Assembly (NCBI GenBank): GCA_023461035.1
Contig: JAEWOD010000020.1
Coordinates: forward strand, 1-64,000
Source of the DNA: Bacteroidota bacterium
GTDB lineage: Bacteria > Bacteroidota > Bacteroidia > Flavobacteriales > Weeksellaceae
DNA: 64,000 nt
Direction of reading: 5' to 3'
Of the stretch, positions 19,007-27,557 are shown one piece after another; the stretch's first letter is position 1; every line of letters begins with the position of its first letter. The notes beneath the pieces are model-generated. The model had not been told where the DNA came from and ran no database searches. It saw only the letters and a program-made list of their open reading frames with translations. A program made the translations under genes and the position numbers.

Positions 19007-20107
19007 TCATTCACAAATATCTTCGAGAGAATCAATCCATTCTGTGATCATTTCAACGGCTTCTTCATGGATGAGGGTTCGTCCTCGTAACGGCATTCTC
19101 AAACTTTCTTCCGTGGTGTTGAGTCGGTAATATATAACTGATTTTTCATGATCTCCGGGAAAAATAATATGGGTAGGATCTCCTACTTCCGGCCAATGTG
19201 AAATATCCTCATCCGGAAATTTACAGATTCCCAAATTATCATGTTCATGGGTTTTTTCAAATCCAAACCGCATAACTCTGTAATTACAAAAGCCATGTTC
19301 AGAATGACAATGCGCACAATTGATATCCAAATAGGATCTTACTCTTTTTTCTAAATCTTGGCTTTCGTCCTGATAATTGACCAATGTGTTTATTTGATTG
19401 GGAAATTCGGCTAAATAGCCGAATTCTTTCCATTTTTGCAATTGATTTTTTGTCCCGTCAGCATAGGTATAATTTTTATTTAAATGCTGTGGTTTTGTCC
19501 CGATGGGAAGTGGGATTTCACTGGAATTATGACATGTAACACATTCGACACCATTGGGAATTCTATAATTCACTTCTTTGGTTTGACCATTTTGTAGCCA
19601 GACGACCGGAACGAAACTGCCTTCCATATCATAAAAAGCTTCCGTTTGTTCTTCATTCCAGACATAATTGGCAAAAATCCATTCGCCGGCAATCTTTATC
19701 ATCAGTCTGGTTTCAATTAATTTAGTGCTATTTCCGGGTTGGACATTTTCATAATAAAAATTTTTGATCAATGCAGCACCATCAGGATATTGAAGAGAAG
19801 TAGCATCGGTATCATAGGTTGCAGTACTTCCTTCCGGCATCCACACAAATCGTTTTTTATGTGCATAATCTGAAAATAAAGTAGAAATCGGTTCGTATGG
19901 AAGTACGCCATAAACAGGCTCCAAATCGGAAATAGGTAATTTAAAGAAATGGTAATCTGAAAGTTTAGGATAGGGAACGGCTTCCAAATCCATCACGACA
20001 GGCGAAACTTCTTCTGCTTCTTCTTCCGGAATTCCTTCATTGTCTGAAGAACAGGAAATAAAAATCGGAAATGCTAATAAAGGAAACCAATAGTAAAAAT
20101 TTTTCAT
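19007..20107 (-). CDS. SO2930-type diheme c-type cytochrome lipoprotein (copy 2)
   Basis: A 366-residue paralogue of the 16203-17318 protein along its whole length, including the segments SDY.FFK.P, YGVLP, KKRFVWMPE, NFYYENV and FPGDHEKSV. The lipobox is FISC after a short signal peptide. Haem sites are CVTCH at about 190 and CAHCH near 263. It is the first gene of the trio and lies 24 bp before the FG-GAP gene, so the two are probably co-transcribed. Divergence from copy 1 is moderate, which suggests an old duplication rather than a recent one. Confidence 0.85.
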   Translation of the reverse strand: MKNFYYWFPLLAFPIFISCSSDNEGIPEEEAEEVSPVVMDLEAVPYPKLSDYHFFKLPISDLEPVYGVLPYEPISTLFSDYAHKKRFVWMPEGSTATYDTDATSLQYPDGAALIKNFYYENVQPGNSTKLIETRLMIKIAGEWIFANYVWNEEQTEAFYDMEGSFVPVVWLQNGQTKEVNYRIPNGVECVTCHNSSEIPLPIGTKPQHLNKNYTYADGTKNQLQKWKEFGYLAEFPNQINTLVNYQDESQDLEKRVRSYLDINCAHCHSEHGFCNYRVMRFGFEKTHEHDNLGICKFPDEDISHWPEVGDPTHIIFPGDHEKSVIYYRLNTTEESLRMPLRGRTLIHEEAVEMITEWIDSLEDICE

Positions 20108-20217
20108 CAGAATTCTAGCCCTTGTGAAATAAGCAATCGAATTTAGTAATTTCCATGATATCTATCATAAAAAATTAGAGTAAATCCATTCTTCTTATTT
20201 AGTTTAGTATGATTCTA

Positions 20218-20225
20218 TATCTTTG
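20218..20225 (+). promoter_or_regulatory. -7 box (TATCTTTG) for the Smr gene
   Basis: TATCTTTG is an exact TAnnTTTG match only 3 bases before the preferred ATG at 20229. If used, transcription would begin at or just after the start codon, giving a leaderless message or a later start. Confidence 0.4.
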
Positions 20226-20228
20226 AAT

Positions 20229-20726
20229 ATGTTTAAAATAGGGGATAGCGTAAAAGTAATTGACGACGATCAAAAAGGGATTGTCGTTAGGATTCATGCT
20301 AACCGAATTACAATTGAAAATGAATTTGGTTTTGAAGAAACTTATTCCGCCCATGAACTTTTGCCGGACGAAACCATGGAAATAGGAGATGTCAAAGTGG
20401 ATTTTTTGGATCAACCCACAGTAAAACCAAAGGAAAGTTCGCAGCAAGAAATAAAAGAAATCGATTTACATATCGGTCAATTGGTAGATTCTTTTCAGAA
20501 CTTATCCCATTTCGAAATGCTTCAGATCCAACTCCGTACCATCGAAAACGAAATCGAATCGGCACGAGCCGAACGTAGAAACCGCCTGATTTTTATTCAC
20601 GGACACGGCTCGGGAAAATTGAAGGAAGAAATGATGAAATTATTGAGCCGATATACCGGAATTGAAGTTTATGATGCCTCTTTCCGGAAATATAAATTAG
20701 GTGCCACCGAAGTCAAATTGCGTTAA
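20229..20726 (+). CDS. Smr/MutS2-type domain protein
   Basis: A 165-residue protein. Residues 1-60 resemble the small beta-rich domain found before Smr domains (KIGDSVKVIDDDQKGIV). The Smr domain covers about 78-165, with the conserved EIDLHIGQL strand and the HGHGSGKLKEE loop. Smr domains act as nicking endonucleases or RNA/DNA-binding modules; the lone short form here has no MutS ATPase part. The ATG at 20229 is chosen over an in-frame TTG at 20223. The stop codon abuts a MITE-like element. Confidence 0.85.
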   Translation: MFKIGDSVKVIDDDQKGIVVRIHANRITIENEFGFEETYSAHELLPDETMEIGDVKVDFLDQPTVKPKESSQQEIKEIDLHIGQLVDSFQNLSHFEMLQIQLRTIENEIESARAERRNRLIFIHGHGSGKLKEEMMKLLSRYTGIEVYDASFRKYKLGATEVKLR

Positions 20727-20899
20727 GAGCCTGTTTAAATTTCATCTAATTATTTTGTTATACATCTTTTTGCCTGCGACTTTGTTAATTTTTTCATCGA
20801 ATATGCCCGATTTCGACTGCAATCCCGAAACTTCGGGAGCCTCGTCTCGGCTAAAAATATGCTATAACATTTCTAAAATCTAAATTTTAAACAGGCTCT
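20726..20899. mobile_element. MITE-like element with 14-bp terminal inverted repeats
   Basis: AGAGCCTGTTTAAA at 20726-20739 is the exact reverse complement of TTTAAACAGGCTCT at 20886-20899, giving a 174-bp element with perfect terminal inverted repeats. Inside is a tight hairpin, CCCGAA-AC-TTCGGG (20824-20837). No transposase fits; a 60-codon ORF inside looks accidental. A clear target duplication was not seen. It lies directly at the stop of the Smr gene. Confidence 0.7.
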
Positions 20900-20968
20900 G
20901 AGTATTTCTGTTAAAAACTTGGTTTTCCCAAAAAAATAAAACAAATTTACGATTGGCATTTTGCAGTA

Positions 20969-23797
20969 ATGGGAAAGTTTTACGGTTGTCTGTTTTTTTG
21001 GATGTTTTTCTTTGGATGTTGTTTTCCCCAACAAACCGATTCTATTTTTTTGAAAGTCAAATTGGATACGGCACGCCATGAACTTCATGTAGAACAGGAA
21101 TTTGTGCTTATCAATCATTCTCCCAAAACGCTCAATGAAATCTATCTCCACAATTGGGTCAATGCTTATTCCGGCAAATTGACCGTTCTCAATAAAATCA
21201 AATTACAAGACAGAAAAGGAGCTTTGCATTTTTCAGAAAGAGATGAACGTGGCGGAACAGGGAATTTGGGTTTTAGAAATGCTGAAAACGACAGCCTTCC
21301 TTACCAAATTCAGGAAAGGGAATTTATCAAAATTAAATTACCGGCATTTTGGCGGCGTGGCGAAAAAATAAAATTCAAAGCGGAATATGTGGTAAAAGTT
21401 CCCATCGATGCATTTACCCGCTACGGTCGAAGCAAAATCGGAAATTATCTGCTGAAATATTTCTTTTTGCAACCCGCAACAGTCAACGAATACGGACATT
21501 GGGTTTTGCAACATTACAAAGATTTTGAAGAATTGACGGCTTATCCGTCTTATTATGAATTGGATTTTGATTATCCTGAAAATTATCAGATGACCGGTGA
21601 TTTGGAGTGGAATGGAAACAATTGGACGGCGGAAAATATGGAACATTTTCGTGTGTATCTGACCCAAAACGAATTGGAAAAACACAGTTTTCTTTTAAAA
21701 GAATCGGGTGTCAATGTGGATTTCGGATTTTCTTATGATTCCATCGAAAAGCCTATTATCGATTCACTTTTGCCACATCAGCTTGCATTTTTGGAAAACC
21801 ATTTGGGACAATTACCCACCAACCAATTATTTGTTTCCTATAAAACCAAAAAGGAACAGGAATATTTTGGGGTAGATGATTTAGATGCCTGGCTTTTTGA
21901 AGTGAAATTATTTACCGAAGAGGAAAAAAATGCACTCAAACTTTTTCAGATTTTAAGCTATGAATATGTTGACCGGCTTTTTTCTGTCAATAAAATCGAG
22001 GATCATTGGCTCAAAAACGGTTTGCAGTTTTATTTAACGATGAAATATGTAGATGAAGTTTATCCTAAATTAAAACTCGCCGGACATCTTCCCGATAAAG
22101 TAAAGGTGTTGGGAATAAAACCTTTAAACTTTTTCCATGCGGCAAAATTGCAGATGAACGACCGGTACAAACTTTTATATCTCTATCTGGCGAGGCAGAA
22201 TTATGACCAAGCCATCAATACGCCGCTCGACGAATTGAGCAACATGAACCAAATTGCCATGAGCGGTTTCAAAACGGGATTGACCTTTTATTACATGGAT
22301 CGCTATTTGGAAAATGAGACTTTTTACGAATTGGTTAAAAATTTCAGCGAAGAAAATCGGGGGAAATTAATTTCCCAAATCAATTTCCGGAATTATTTAG
22401 TGGAGCATTCGCCCAAGGATTTGACTTGGTTTTTTGATGATTATATCGATAAAAAAGACAAAATCAATTTTAAACTGGCCGGAACCCAAGAAATGGAAAA
22501 CGATTTGAAAATTAAAGTAAAAAACCAAACCGGATTTTCCGGCCCTTTTCAAGTTGTAGCCTACAAATCAGGAATTCCGGTGGAAGAAGAATGGTATGTT
22601 TCAAATGAGAAAAAAACGGAAGTTTCTTTTCCAAAAGGTGATTATGATAAAATCGAATTAAATCCCGGTTATCTATTTCCCGAATTTAATGACCGCGATA
22701 ATTATATGCGCACAAAAGGTCTGTTTAAAAACGGTAAAAAATTACAGTTTAAATTGTATTCAGATATTGAAAATCCGGAGTATGCGCAGATTTTCATGAA
22801 TCCACAAATCCGCTGGAACAATTATGACAAATTCCTCATCGGGATGCGTTTTCACAACCAATCCTTGCTGACACGTCCTTTTAAATGGAACCTCACACCC
22901 AAGATTTCAACCGGAACGGGAAAAATAGCCGGAAGTGGCGGGATTCAGAATACGTTTACGCCACAAAAAACCATTTTCCGTTCCATTACGCTGGGTGCTT
23001 CCGCCAAATATGAGCATTATGACCGGGATCTCACTTATCTGAAATGGTCGGCTTATGCTTCGACGAATTTTGAGAAAGATCCGAGGGAAACGCTTTCACA
23101 CGGATTTATTTTTAGTTATGACAATTTGGATAAAGAGGTGCCAAAGTTTGAAATTCAAACGGATGAAGATAAATACGGGCTTTGGAATTTGACTTATTAT
23201 TATTCAAAACCCGATTACATCAACGAATCCTATGGTTCGGTAACGCTTCAAACGACCGAAACTTTTCAAAAAGTGATGGGTGAAATTTATTACCGATGGC
23301 GGTTTACGCCTAAAAAGCAATTAGGCATTCGTTTATTTGCCGGAAGTTTCATCAGCAATCAAGCCGATACGGATTATTTTAATTTCGGGGTGAGCAAAGT
23401 TTCGGATTATGCTTTTAACCTAAACCTTCTCGGGCGTTCCGAGAGTTCGGGAATCCTGAGCCAGCAATACGTCATGGCGGAATCCGGTTTTAAATCCCAA
23501 TTTGATTTTACGGTCAATCAATGGATTGTTTCCACCAATTTAGACTACCCGATTTTAAATATGCTGAGCATTTATGCTGATGCAGGCGTTTACAAAAACA
23601 AATTCCAGAATGCGGAATTTATTTACGATACCGGAATCAAATTCAGAGTCATTCCCGACTTTCTGGAGTTTTATCTGCCGGTACAGTCTTCGCTCGGATT
23701 TGAACCGGCGATGGATAAATACTGGGAAAGAATTCGTTTTACGTTTAATTTTAACTTAAGCAGTATCATCAATTATTTGAGGAGGGGTTGGTATTGA
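20969..23797 (+). CDS. M1-aminopeptidase-like outer membrane protein lacking zinc ligands
   Basis: A 942-residue protein with a signal peptide (about 1-21). Residues 25-240 resemble the N-terminal beta domain of M1 aminopeptidases (LDTARHELHVEQEFVL). Where M1 enzymes have HExxH, this protein has SYEYV near 330-334, and the downstream zinc-binding Glu of the WLxEG motif is replaced (WLKNG, about 347-351), so catalysis is unlikely. The last ~350 residues alternate polar and aromatic strands and end in RRGWY, consistent with an outer-membrane beta-barrel. I infer a surface-anchored, catalytically dead peptidase-like protein; its role is unknown. Confidence 0.75.
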   Translation: MGKFYGCLFFWMFFFGCCFPQQTDSIFLKVKLDTARHELHVEQEFVLINHSPKTLNEIYLHNWVNAYSGKLTVLNKIKLQDRKGALHFSERDERGGTGNLGFRNAENDSLPYQIQEREFIKIKLPAFWRRGEKIKFKAEYVVKVPIDAFTRYGRSKIGNYLLKYFFLQPATVNEYGHWVLQHYKDFEELTAYPSYYELDFDYPENYQMTGDLEWNGNNWTAENMEHFRVYLTQNELEKHSFLLKESGVNVDFGFSYDSIEKPIIDSLLPHQLAFLENHLGQLPTNQLFVSYKTKKEQEYFGVDDLDAWLFEVKLFTEEEKNALKLFQILSYEYVDRLFSVNKIEDHWLKNGLQFYLTMKYVDEVYPKLKLAGHLPDKVKVLGIKPLNFFHAAKLQMNDRYKLLYLYLARQNYDQAINTPLDELSNMNQIAMSGFKTGLTFYYMDRYLENETFYELVKNFSEENRGKLISQINFRNYLVEHSPKDLTWFFDDYIDKKDKINFKLAGTQEMENDLKIKVKNQTGFSGPFQVVAYKSGIPVEEEWYVSNEKKTEVSFPKGDYDKIELNPGYLFPEFNDRDNYMRTKGLFKNGKKLQFKLYSDIENPEYAQIFMNPQIRWNNYDKFLIGMRFHNQSLLTRPFKWNLTPKISTGTGKIAGSGGIQNTFTPQKTIFRSITLGASAKYEHYDRDLTYLKWSAYASTNFEKDPRETLSHGFIFSYDNLDKEVPKFEIQTDEDKYGLWNLTYYYSKPDYINESYGSVTLQTTETFQKVMGEIYYRWRFTPKKQLGIRLFAGSFISNQADTDYFNFGVSKVSDYAFNLNLLGRSESSGILSQQYVMAESGFKSQFDFTVNQWIVSTNLDYPILNMLSIYADAGVYKNKFQNAEFIYDTGIKFRVIPDFLEFYLPVQSSLGFEPAMDKYWERIRFTFNFNLSSIINYLRRGWY

Positions 23798-23807
23798 GAA
23801 GTACGAA

Positions 23808-24122
23808 TTACGATTTTAGATTTTCCAGTTTGTCGGGATTTTGTCTTGTATCAAAGACTCTGACTATGTTGATTTCTTTTTTGATTTTGTTTATTTCGTA
23901 AAGAATTTTGTAGTTTCTGACTATAATTCTTCTACATTTAGGTTGATATTCTTCTATTTGATATTGTTTTGAAAATAGAAGATGTTCGGTGGACTTTGTG
24001 ATGTCGTTGATTACATTTTTTGCTCCTTGCGGAGATTTCATTTTGATAAAAGTATAGATTTCCTTTAAGTCTGATTTTGCAGTATTTGACCAAATTATGT
24101 GATAGCCAAACGTTTCCATCAT
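23808..24122 (-). CDS. RelE/ParE-family toxin
   Basis: A 104-residue protein with the ParE/RelE fold pattern: a helix pair (SDLKEIYTFIKMKSPQGAKNVINDI), then RRIIVRNYKILYEI and a final strand NIVRVFDTRQNPDKL. The family acts on mRNA at the ribosome or on gyrase; the sequence alone does not say which. It overlaps the antitoxin gene by one base (stop TAATG arrangement), typical of toxin-antitoxin pairs. The gene is convergent with the M1-like gene, 10 bp away. Confidence 0.85.
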   Translation of the reverse strand: MMETFGYHIIWSNTAKSDLKEIYTFIKMKSPQGAKNVINDITKSTEHLLFSKQYQIEEYQPKCRRIIVRNYKILYEINKIKKEINIVRVFDTRQNPDKLENLKS

Positions 24123-24379
24123 TACCAGTTTTCGATTTCTTTTAATAAATCTTTATGCGAAATAAATCTCCCGGCTTCAATATCATCTAACCCTTTTTGA
24201 ATTTCAGCTTTGTATTCTTCTATAGTCAAAGGCTCTCCCTGTGTCGTATAAGCGACAATTTCAGACGGATTGGAATTAGTTTCAGAAGCAAGAATTTCTT
24301 TGATTTTCTTTAAAACCGATTCTCTGTTGACTTCCAAAATTTTTTTAACCAATTCGAGTTTTGTTGCCTGAATATCCAT
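24122..24379 (-). CDS. Antitoxin of the RelE/ParE pair
   Basis: An 85-residue, mostly helical acidic protein. The C-terminal part, LTIEEYKAEIQKGLDDIEAGRFISHKDLLKEI, is typical of small antitoxins paired with ParE-like toxins, with the toxin-binding helix at the end. The N-terminal part (KLELVKKILEVN) may dimerise. It precedes the toxin and has its own -7 box, so the pair is probably autoregulated. Confidence 0.8.
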   Translation of the reverse strand: MDIQATKLELVKKILEVNRESVLKKIKEILASETNSNPSEIVAYTTQGEPLTIEEYKAEIQKGLDDIEAGRFISHKDLLKEIENW

Positions 24380-24396
24380 AACCTGAAATGTTTACG

Positions 24397-24404
24397 CAAA
24401 GATA
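24397..24404 (-). promoter_or_regulatory. -7 box for the toxin-antitoxin pair
   Basis: The minus strand reads TATCTTTG, an exact TAnnTTTG match 17 bases before the antitoxin ATG, within the 45-bp gap after xerD. Confidence 0.5.
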
Positions 24405-24424
24405 CAATTTTCTGAATTTATAAT

Positions 24425-25330
24425 TTAGAATTCCTCCGTTTTCGATTCATTCCTCGGATGAAATTTCAGTACCGTTTCGCGTATCATCGTATCATCCAGA
24501 TGCGTATAAATTTCTGTTGTGGTAATGCTTTCATGACCGAGCATCATCTGGATAGAACGCAAATCTGCACCATTCTTTAGCAAATGGGTCGCAAAAGAGT
24601 GCCGAAATGTATGCGGACTGATTTTTTTCCGGATTCCGGCTTTTTCCGTTAATTTTTTGATGATCGTAAAAATCATCACACGCGTCAGTTTTTTCCCTCT
24701 TCGGTTCAGGAAAACATAATCTTCAAACCCCTTTTGAATTTTGATATGAACCCGGATTTCGCCGATGTAAATTTGAAGGAATTTGATGGTATAATTTGAA
24801 ATCGGAATCAGCCGTTGTTTGTTTCCTTTTCCGATTACCCGAATGAATTTTTCTTTAAAAAATAAATCGGAAAGTTTCAGTTCCGTCAGTTCCGAAACAC
24901 GCAAACCGCAACCATAAAGCGTTTCCAGAATCGCCCTGTTTCTTTCGCCTTCCGGCAAACTCAGATCGATTTGAGCGATGATTTGATCGATTTCCTCTTC
25001 CGATAAAGTATCGGGCAATTTCATGCCGAGTTTGGGTGTTTCCAGTAGTTCCGCCGGATTGTCTGCACGCCATTCTTCCCATTGCAGATAAGAAAAAAAA
25101 CCTTTAACAGACGAAATCAGACGGGCTTGTGAACGGGCTGCGAAATTTTCTTTGGCATATTGATAAAGAAATTCTTCCAAATCAGTTTGGGAAATTTTTA
25201 AAGGATCGTTTTCAGTAAAACGTTCCAGTTTTTTTAGATCCCGCAAATAGGCATCGATCGTGTTTTGGGAAAGGCTTTTTTCCAATTTCAAATGGGATTT
25301 GTATTCAGAAAGTGCTTCTTTCCAGTCCAT
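24425..25330 (-). CDS. xerD: Site-specific tyrosine recombinase XerD
   Basis: Resolves chromosome dimers at dif with XerC or alone. All catalytic residues can be read: Arg144 (GLRVSEL), Lys168 (GKGNKQR), His240 and Arg243 (HTFRHSF), His266 (LGHES) and Tyr275 (EIYTH). The N-terminal SAM-like DNA-binding domain covers about 1-95. At 301 residues it has the standard length. It lies one base after ctpA and is probably co-transcribed with it. This is the housekeeping recombinase, not an integrase of a mobile element. Confidence 0.95.
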   Translation of the reverse strand: MDWKEALSEYKSHLKLEKSLSQNTIDAYLRDLKKLERFTENDPLKISQTDLEEFLYQYAKENFAARSQARLISSVKGFFSYLQWEEWRADNPAELLETPKLGMKLPDTLSEEEIDQIIAQIDLSLPEGERNRAILETLYGCGLRVSELTELKLSDLFFKEKFIRVIGKGNKQRLIPISNYTIKFLQIYIGEIRVHIKIQKGFEDYVFLNRRGKKLTRVMIFTIIKKLTEKAGIRKKISPHTFRHSFATHLLKNGADLRSIQMMLGHESITTTEIYTHLDDTMIRETVLKFHPRNESKTEEF

Positions 25331-25331
25331 A

Positions 25332-26909
25332 TCAAATCTTATTTTCCAACTCCAAAACCTTTTGAATCATACTGTCTTCCGGCCACCAAGCCCGGTAAAG
25401 CACATTGGTTCCAAATAATTCTTCGGCGATAGAAGACCGGATGAAATTCTTTAATAATTCGGCCTCTTTATCGTTGACACGATCGCTTCTTATGCCCAAA
25501 ACACCTAAATATTCTTCATAAACCGGTGTGATGTCATATTTTAAAAACCAATTTTCATTCATCCAAAAAGGATTGTATCGGTTTTCTATAATTTTATTAA
25601 AGAAAAAATTGAGGTTGTTTTCCGAATAAGCATTTTGCAGCACCCAACCTTTTAATTGTAAAGTATCTACCGGAACAAATTCGTCCGGAATGATTCCACC
25701 GCCGCCATAAACAATTTTTCCGGAAGGCGTTTTGAATTCCAATTCTTTGTTGACTTTGATGCTGTCTTTTGACAAAAGTTCACCACTTTTTACTCGTCTG
25801 TATAATTCTTCCGAATAAACTTTTTTTCCTTCGTCATAGGGCCGCTGAATGGAACGTCCCGAAGGCGTGTAATAATGCGCTACCGTCAAACGAACCCGCG
25901 AACCGTCGCCCAGACTGATTTCCCGTTGTACCAATCCTTTCCCGAAAGACCGGCGACCAATGATTGTCGCTCTTCCGTATTCCTGCAATGCTCCGGCAAG
26001 GATTTCGCTGGCGGAAGCAGAGCCCTCGTCGATCAGAACATAGATTTTTCCGTCTTCAAAAATCCCTTTGTTTGTGGCATAAATATATTTTCGTTTTTCC
26101 TCTTTGTCCTGCGTATAGACGATGAGTTCATTTTTTTTGAGGAATTCGTCGGCGATTTGTTCCGCTACTTTCATGATGCCTCCCGGATTTCCGCGTAAAT
26201 CCAAAACCAAGGTTTTCATGCCTTGTTTTTTCAAATCCTGTAAAGCACCGTGCATTTCTTCGGCCGAATGTTCTGCAAAACGCACCAATTTGATATAGCC
26301 CAAATCCTGATCGATTTTAAAATGTGAAATCAAACTGGGCAATGGAACATCACCTTTGTTGGCCATAATTACCGTATCCGATTTGTCACGAAAGATGGTT
26401 AGCGCTACTTTATCCGAATTGATTTCCTGAAATAGTTTCTGTGCATTTTCAGAACTCATTTCTCCTAAATCCACACTATCGATTTTGAGGACTTTGTCGC
26501 CCAATTTTAAATTCCGGTAATTTGGACTTTGTGGTAAAACCTGCGTGATGGTCAGGGTATCGTCTATTTTGCGGATTTGCACACCGATGCCTTTATAGCT
26601 TCCGCTCATTTCCTGCGTCACTCTTTTTAGCGCTTCTTTGTTCAGGTAGCTACTGTGCGGATCCAGCTGCCCGATGATCTGGTTGATGGCATTGTCCACC
26701 AGACTGTCGGTATTGACTTCTTCCATATATTGGTCATCGATCAGCGAAACCAGACGTCTGATTTTCTGTTCGTTTGCGCTGTATTCGAGCCCGACCAGTT
26801 TATCGTTTTCATCTATGGCGATGTCGTATTTCCGGCCTAACATGAATCCGATGATCAGAACGGTCAGGGCGATTAAAATGATATTAAGGATTTTAAGAAA
26901 CGTCCTCAT
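25332..26909 (-). CDS. S41-family carboxy-terminal processing peptidase (CtpA-like)
   Basis: A periplasmic serine protease of 525 residues. An N-terminal membrane anchor or signal is at 4-24. A PDZ domain follows at about 100-180, then the S41 core with the Ser299/Lys324 dyad (GSASASE and SFGKG, 25 residues apart). Such enzymes trim envelope proteins from the C-terminus. It lies between dCMP deaminase and xerD with one-base gaps on both sides, so the three form an operon. A second, longer S41 enzyme is at 40653-42719. Confidence 0.92.
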   Translation of the reverse strand: MRTFLKILNIILIALTVLIIGFMLGRKYDIAIDENDKLVGLEYSANEQKIRRLVSLIDDQYMEEVNTDSLVDNAINQIIGQLDPHSSYLNKEALKRVTQEMSGSYKGIGVQIRKIDDTLTITQVLPQSPNYRNLKLGDKVLKIDSVDLGEMSSENAQKLFQEINSDKVALTIFRDKSDTVIMANKGDVPLPSLISHFKIDQDLGYIKLVRFAEHSAEEMHGALQDLKKQGMKTLVLDLRGNPGGIMKVAEQIADEFLKKNELIVYTQDKEEKRKYIYATNKGIFEDGKIYVLIDEGSASASEILAGALQEYGRATIIGRRSFGKGLVQREISLGDGSRVRLTVAHYYTPSGRSIQRPYDEGKKVYSEELYRRVKSGELLSKDSIKVNKELEFKTPSGKIVYGGGGIIPDEFVPVDTLQLKGWVLQNAYSENNLNFFFNKIIENRYNPFWMNENWFLKYDITPVYEEYLGVLGIRSDRVNDKEAELLKNFIRSSIAEELFGTNVLYRAWWPEDSMIQKVLELENKI

Positions 26910-26910
26910 T

Positions 26911-27342
26911 TTATAAATCTTCTTCCCGGATTTGGGTTAATGGTATCTGTGCTTTTTCCAGAAATTCTAAACCCGAATTGTCTTTGTATGCCTCCATATA
27001 AACAACCCGGGTGATTCCTGCCTGATGAATAAGTTTGCTACATTCCTTGCAGGGTGAAAGCGTGATATAAAGTGTAGCTCCTTTACAGCTTTGTGTGGAA
27101 TTAGCTACTTTTAAAATCGCATTGGCTTCTGCATGAAGTACATACCATTTAGTGTAGCCGTTTTCATCCTCGCATGGGTTTTCAAATCCGCTGGGTGTTC
27201 CGTTATATCCGTCGGAAATGATCATCCGGTCTTTGACGATGATCGCACCGACCTTACGTCGATGACAATGTGATAATTTTCCCCATTCCAGCGCCATCCT
27301 CAGATAGGCTTTGTCATACTTGAGCTGTTTGGCTTCCTTCAT
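26911..27342 (-). CDS. dCMP deaminase family protein (ComEB-like)
   Basis: Zinc-dependent deaminase of 143 residues; deaminates dCMP to dUMP for dTTP synthesis. The zinc and catalytic residues are visible: His70 and Glu72 in HAEANAIL, Cys98 and Cys101 in SPCKEC. The GYNGTPSG loop near 46-53 is typical of dCMP deaminases. It is the first gene of the operon with ctpA and xerD. A one-mismatch -7 box (TAACTTGC) precedes it closely. Confidence 0.92.
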   Translation of the reverse strand: MKEAKQLKYDKAYLRMALEWGKLSHCHRRKVGAIIVKDRMIISDGYNGTPSGFENPCEDENGYTKWYVLHAEANAILKVANSTQSCKGATLYITLSPCKECSKLIHQAGITRVVYMEAYKDNSGLEFLEKAQIPLTQIREEDL

Positions 27343-27469
27343 AGTCGCAAGTTAGAAAAAGAACGGAAATGAAAGATTGAATTAAGAAAAATTTAGGGTT
27401 TTGTTTTTAGAAATTTGTTTTTGTGAATGGGTGAAGTTAAAGCAAGTATTGCACATAATCCGTCCTATT

Positions 27470-27490
27470 GCGCGGATTTGCAATCCGTGC
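27470..27490. repeat. REP-like palindrome
   Basis: GCGCGGATT-TGC-AATCCGTGC is an imperfect palindrome with a CGGATT/AATCCG core stem, in the 215-bp gap between dCMP deaminase and the aspartyl protease. It resembles REP-type palindromes common in Bacteroidota. The rest of the gap is AT-rich with no gene seen. Confidence 0.4.
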
Positions 27491-27557
27491 CTTTATTGTT
27501 TTTACTCATTACCACGCTAAATTAAGTTAAATCAGCAACATCTGAATGAAGAAGAAC

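Noticed and set aside
20701..20883. 60-codon plus-strand ORF inside the MITE-like element
   Set aside because: It begins inside the Smr gene in another frame, matches no family and lies within a non-coding element.
24425..25330. XerD as the integrase of a mobile island
   Set aside because: All features fit the housekeeping recombinase, it sits in an operon with ctpA and dCMP deaminase, and no attachment-site repeats were found.
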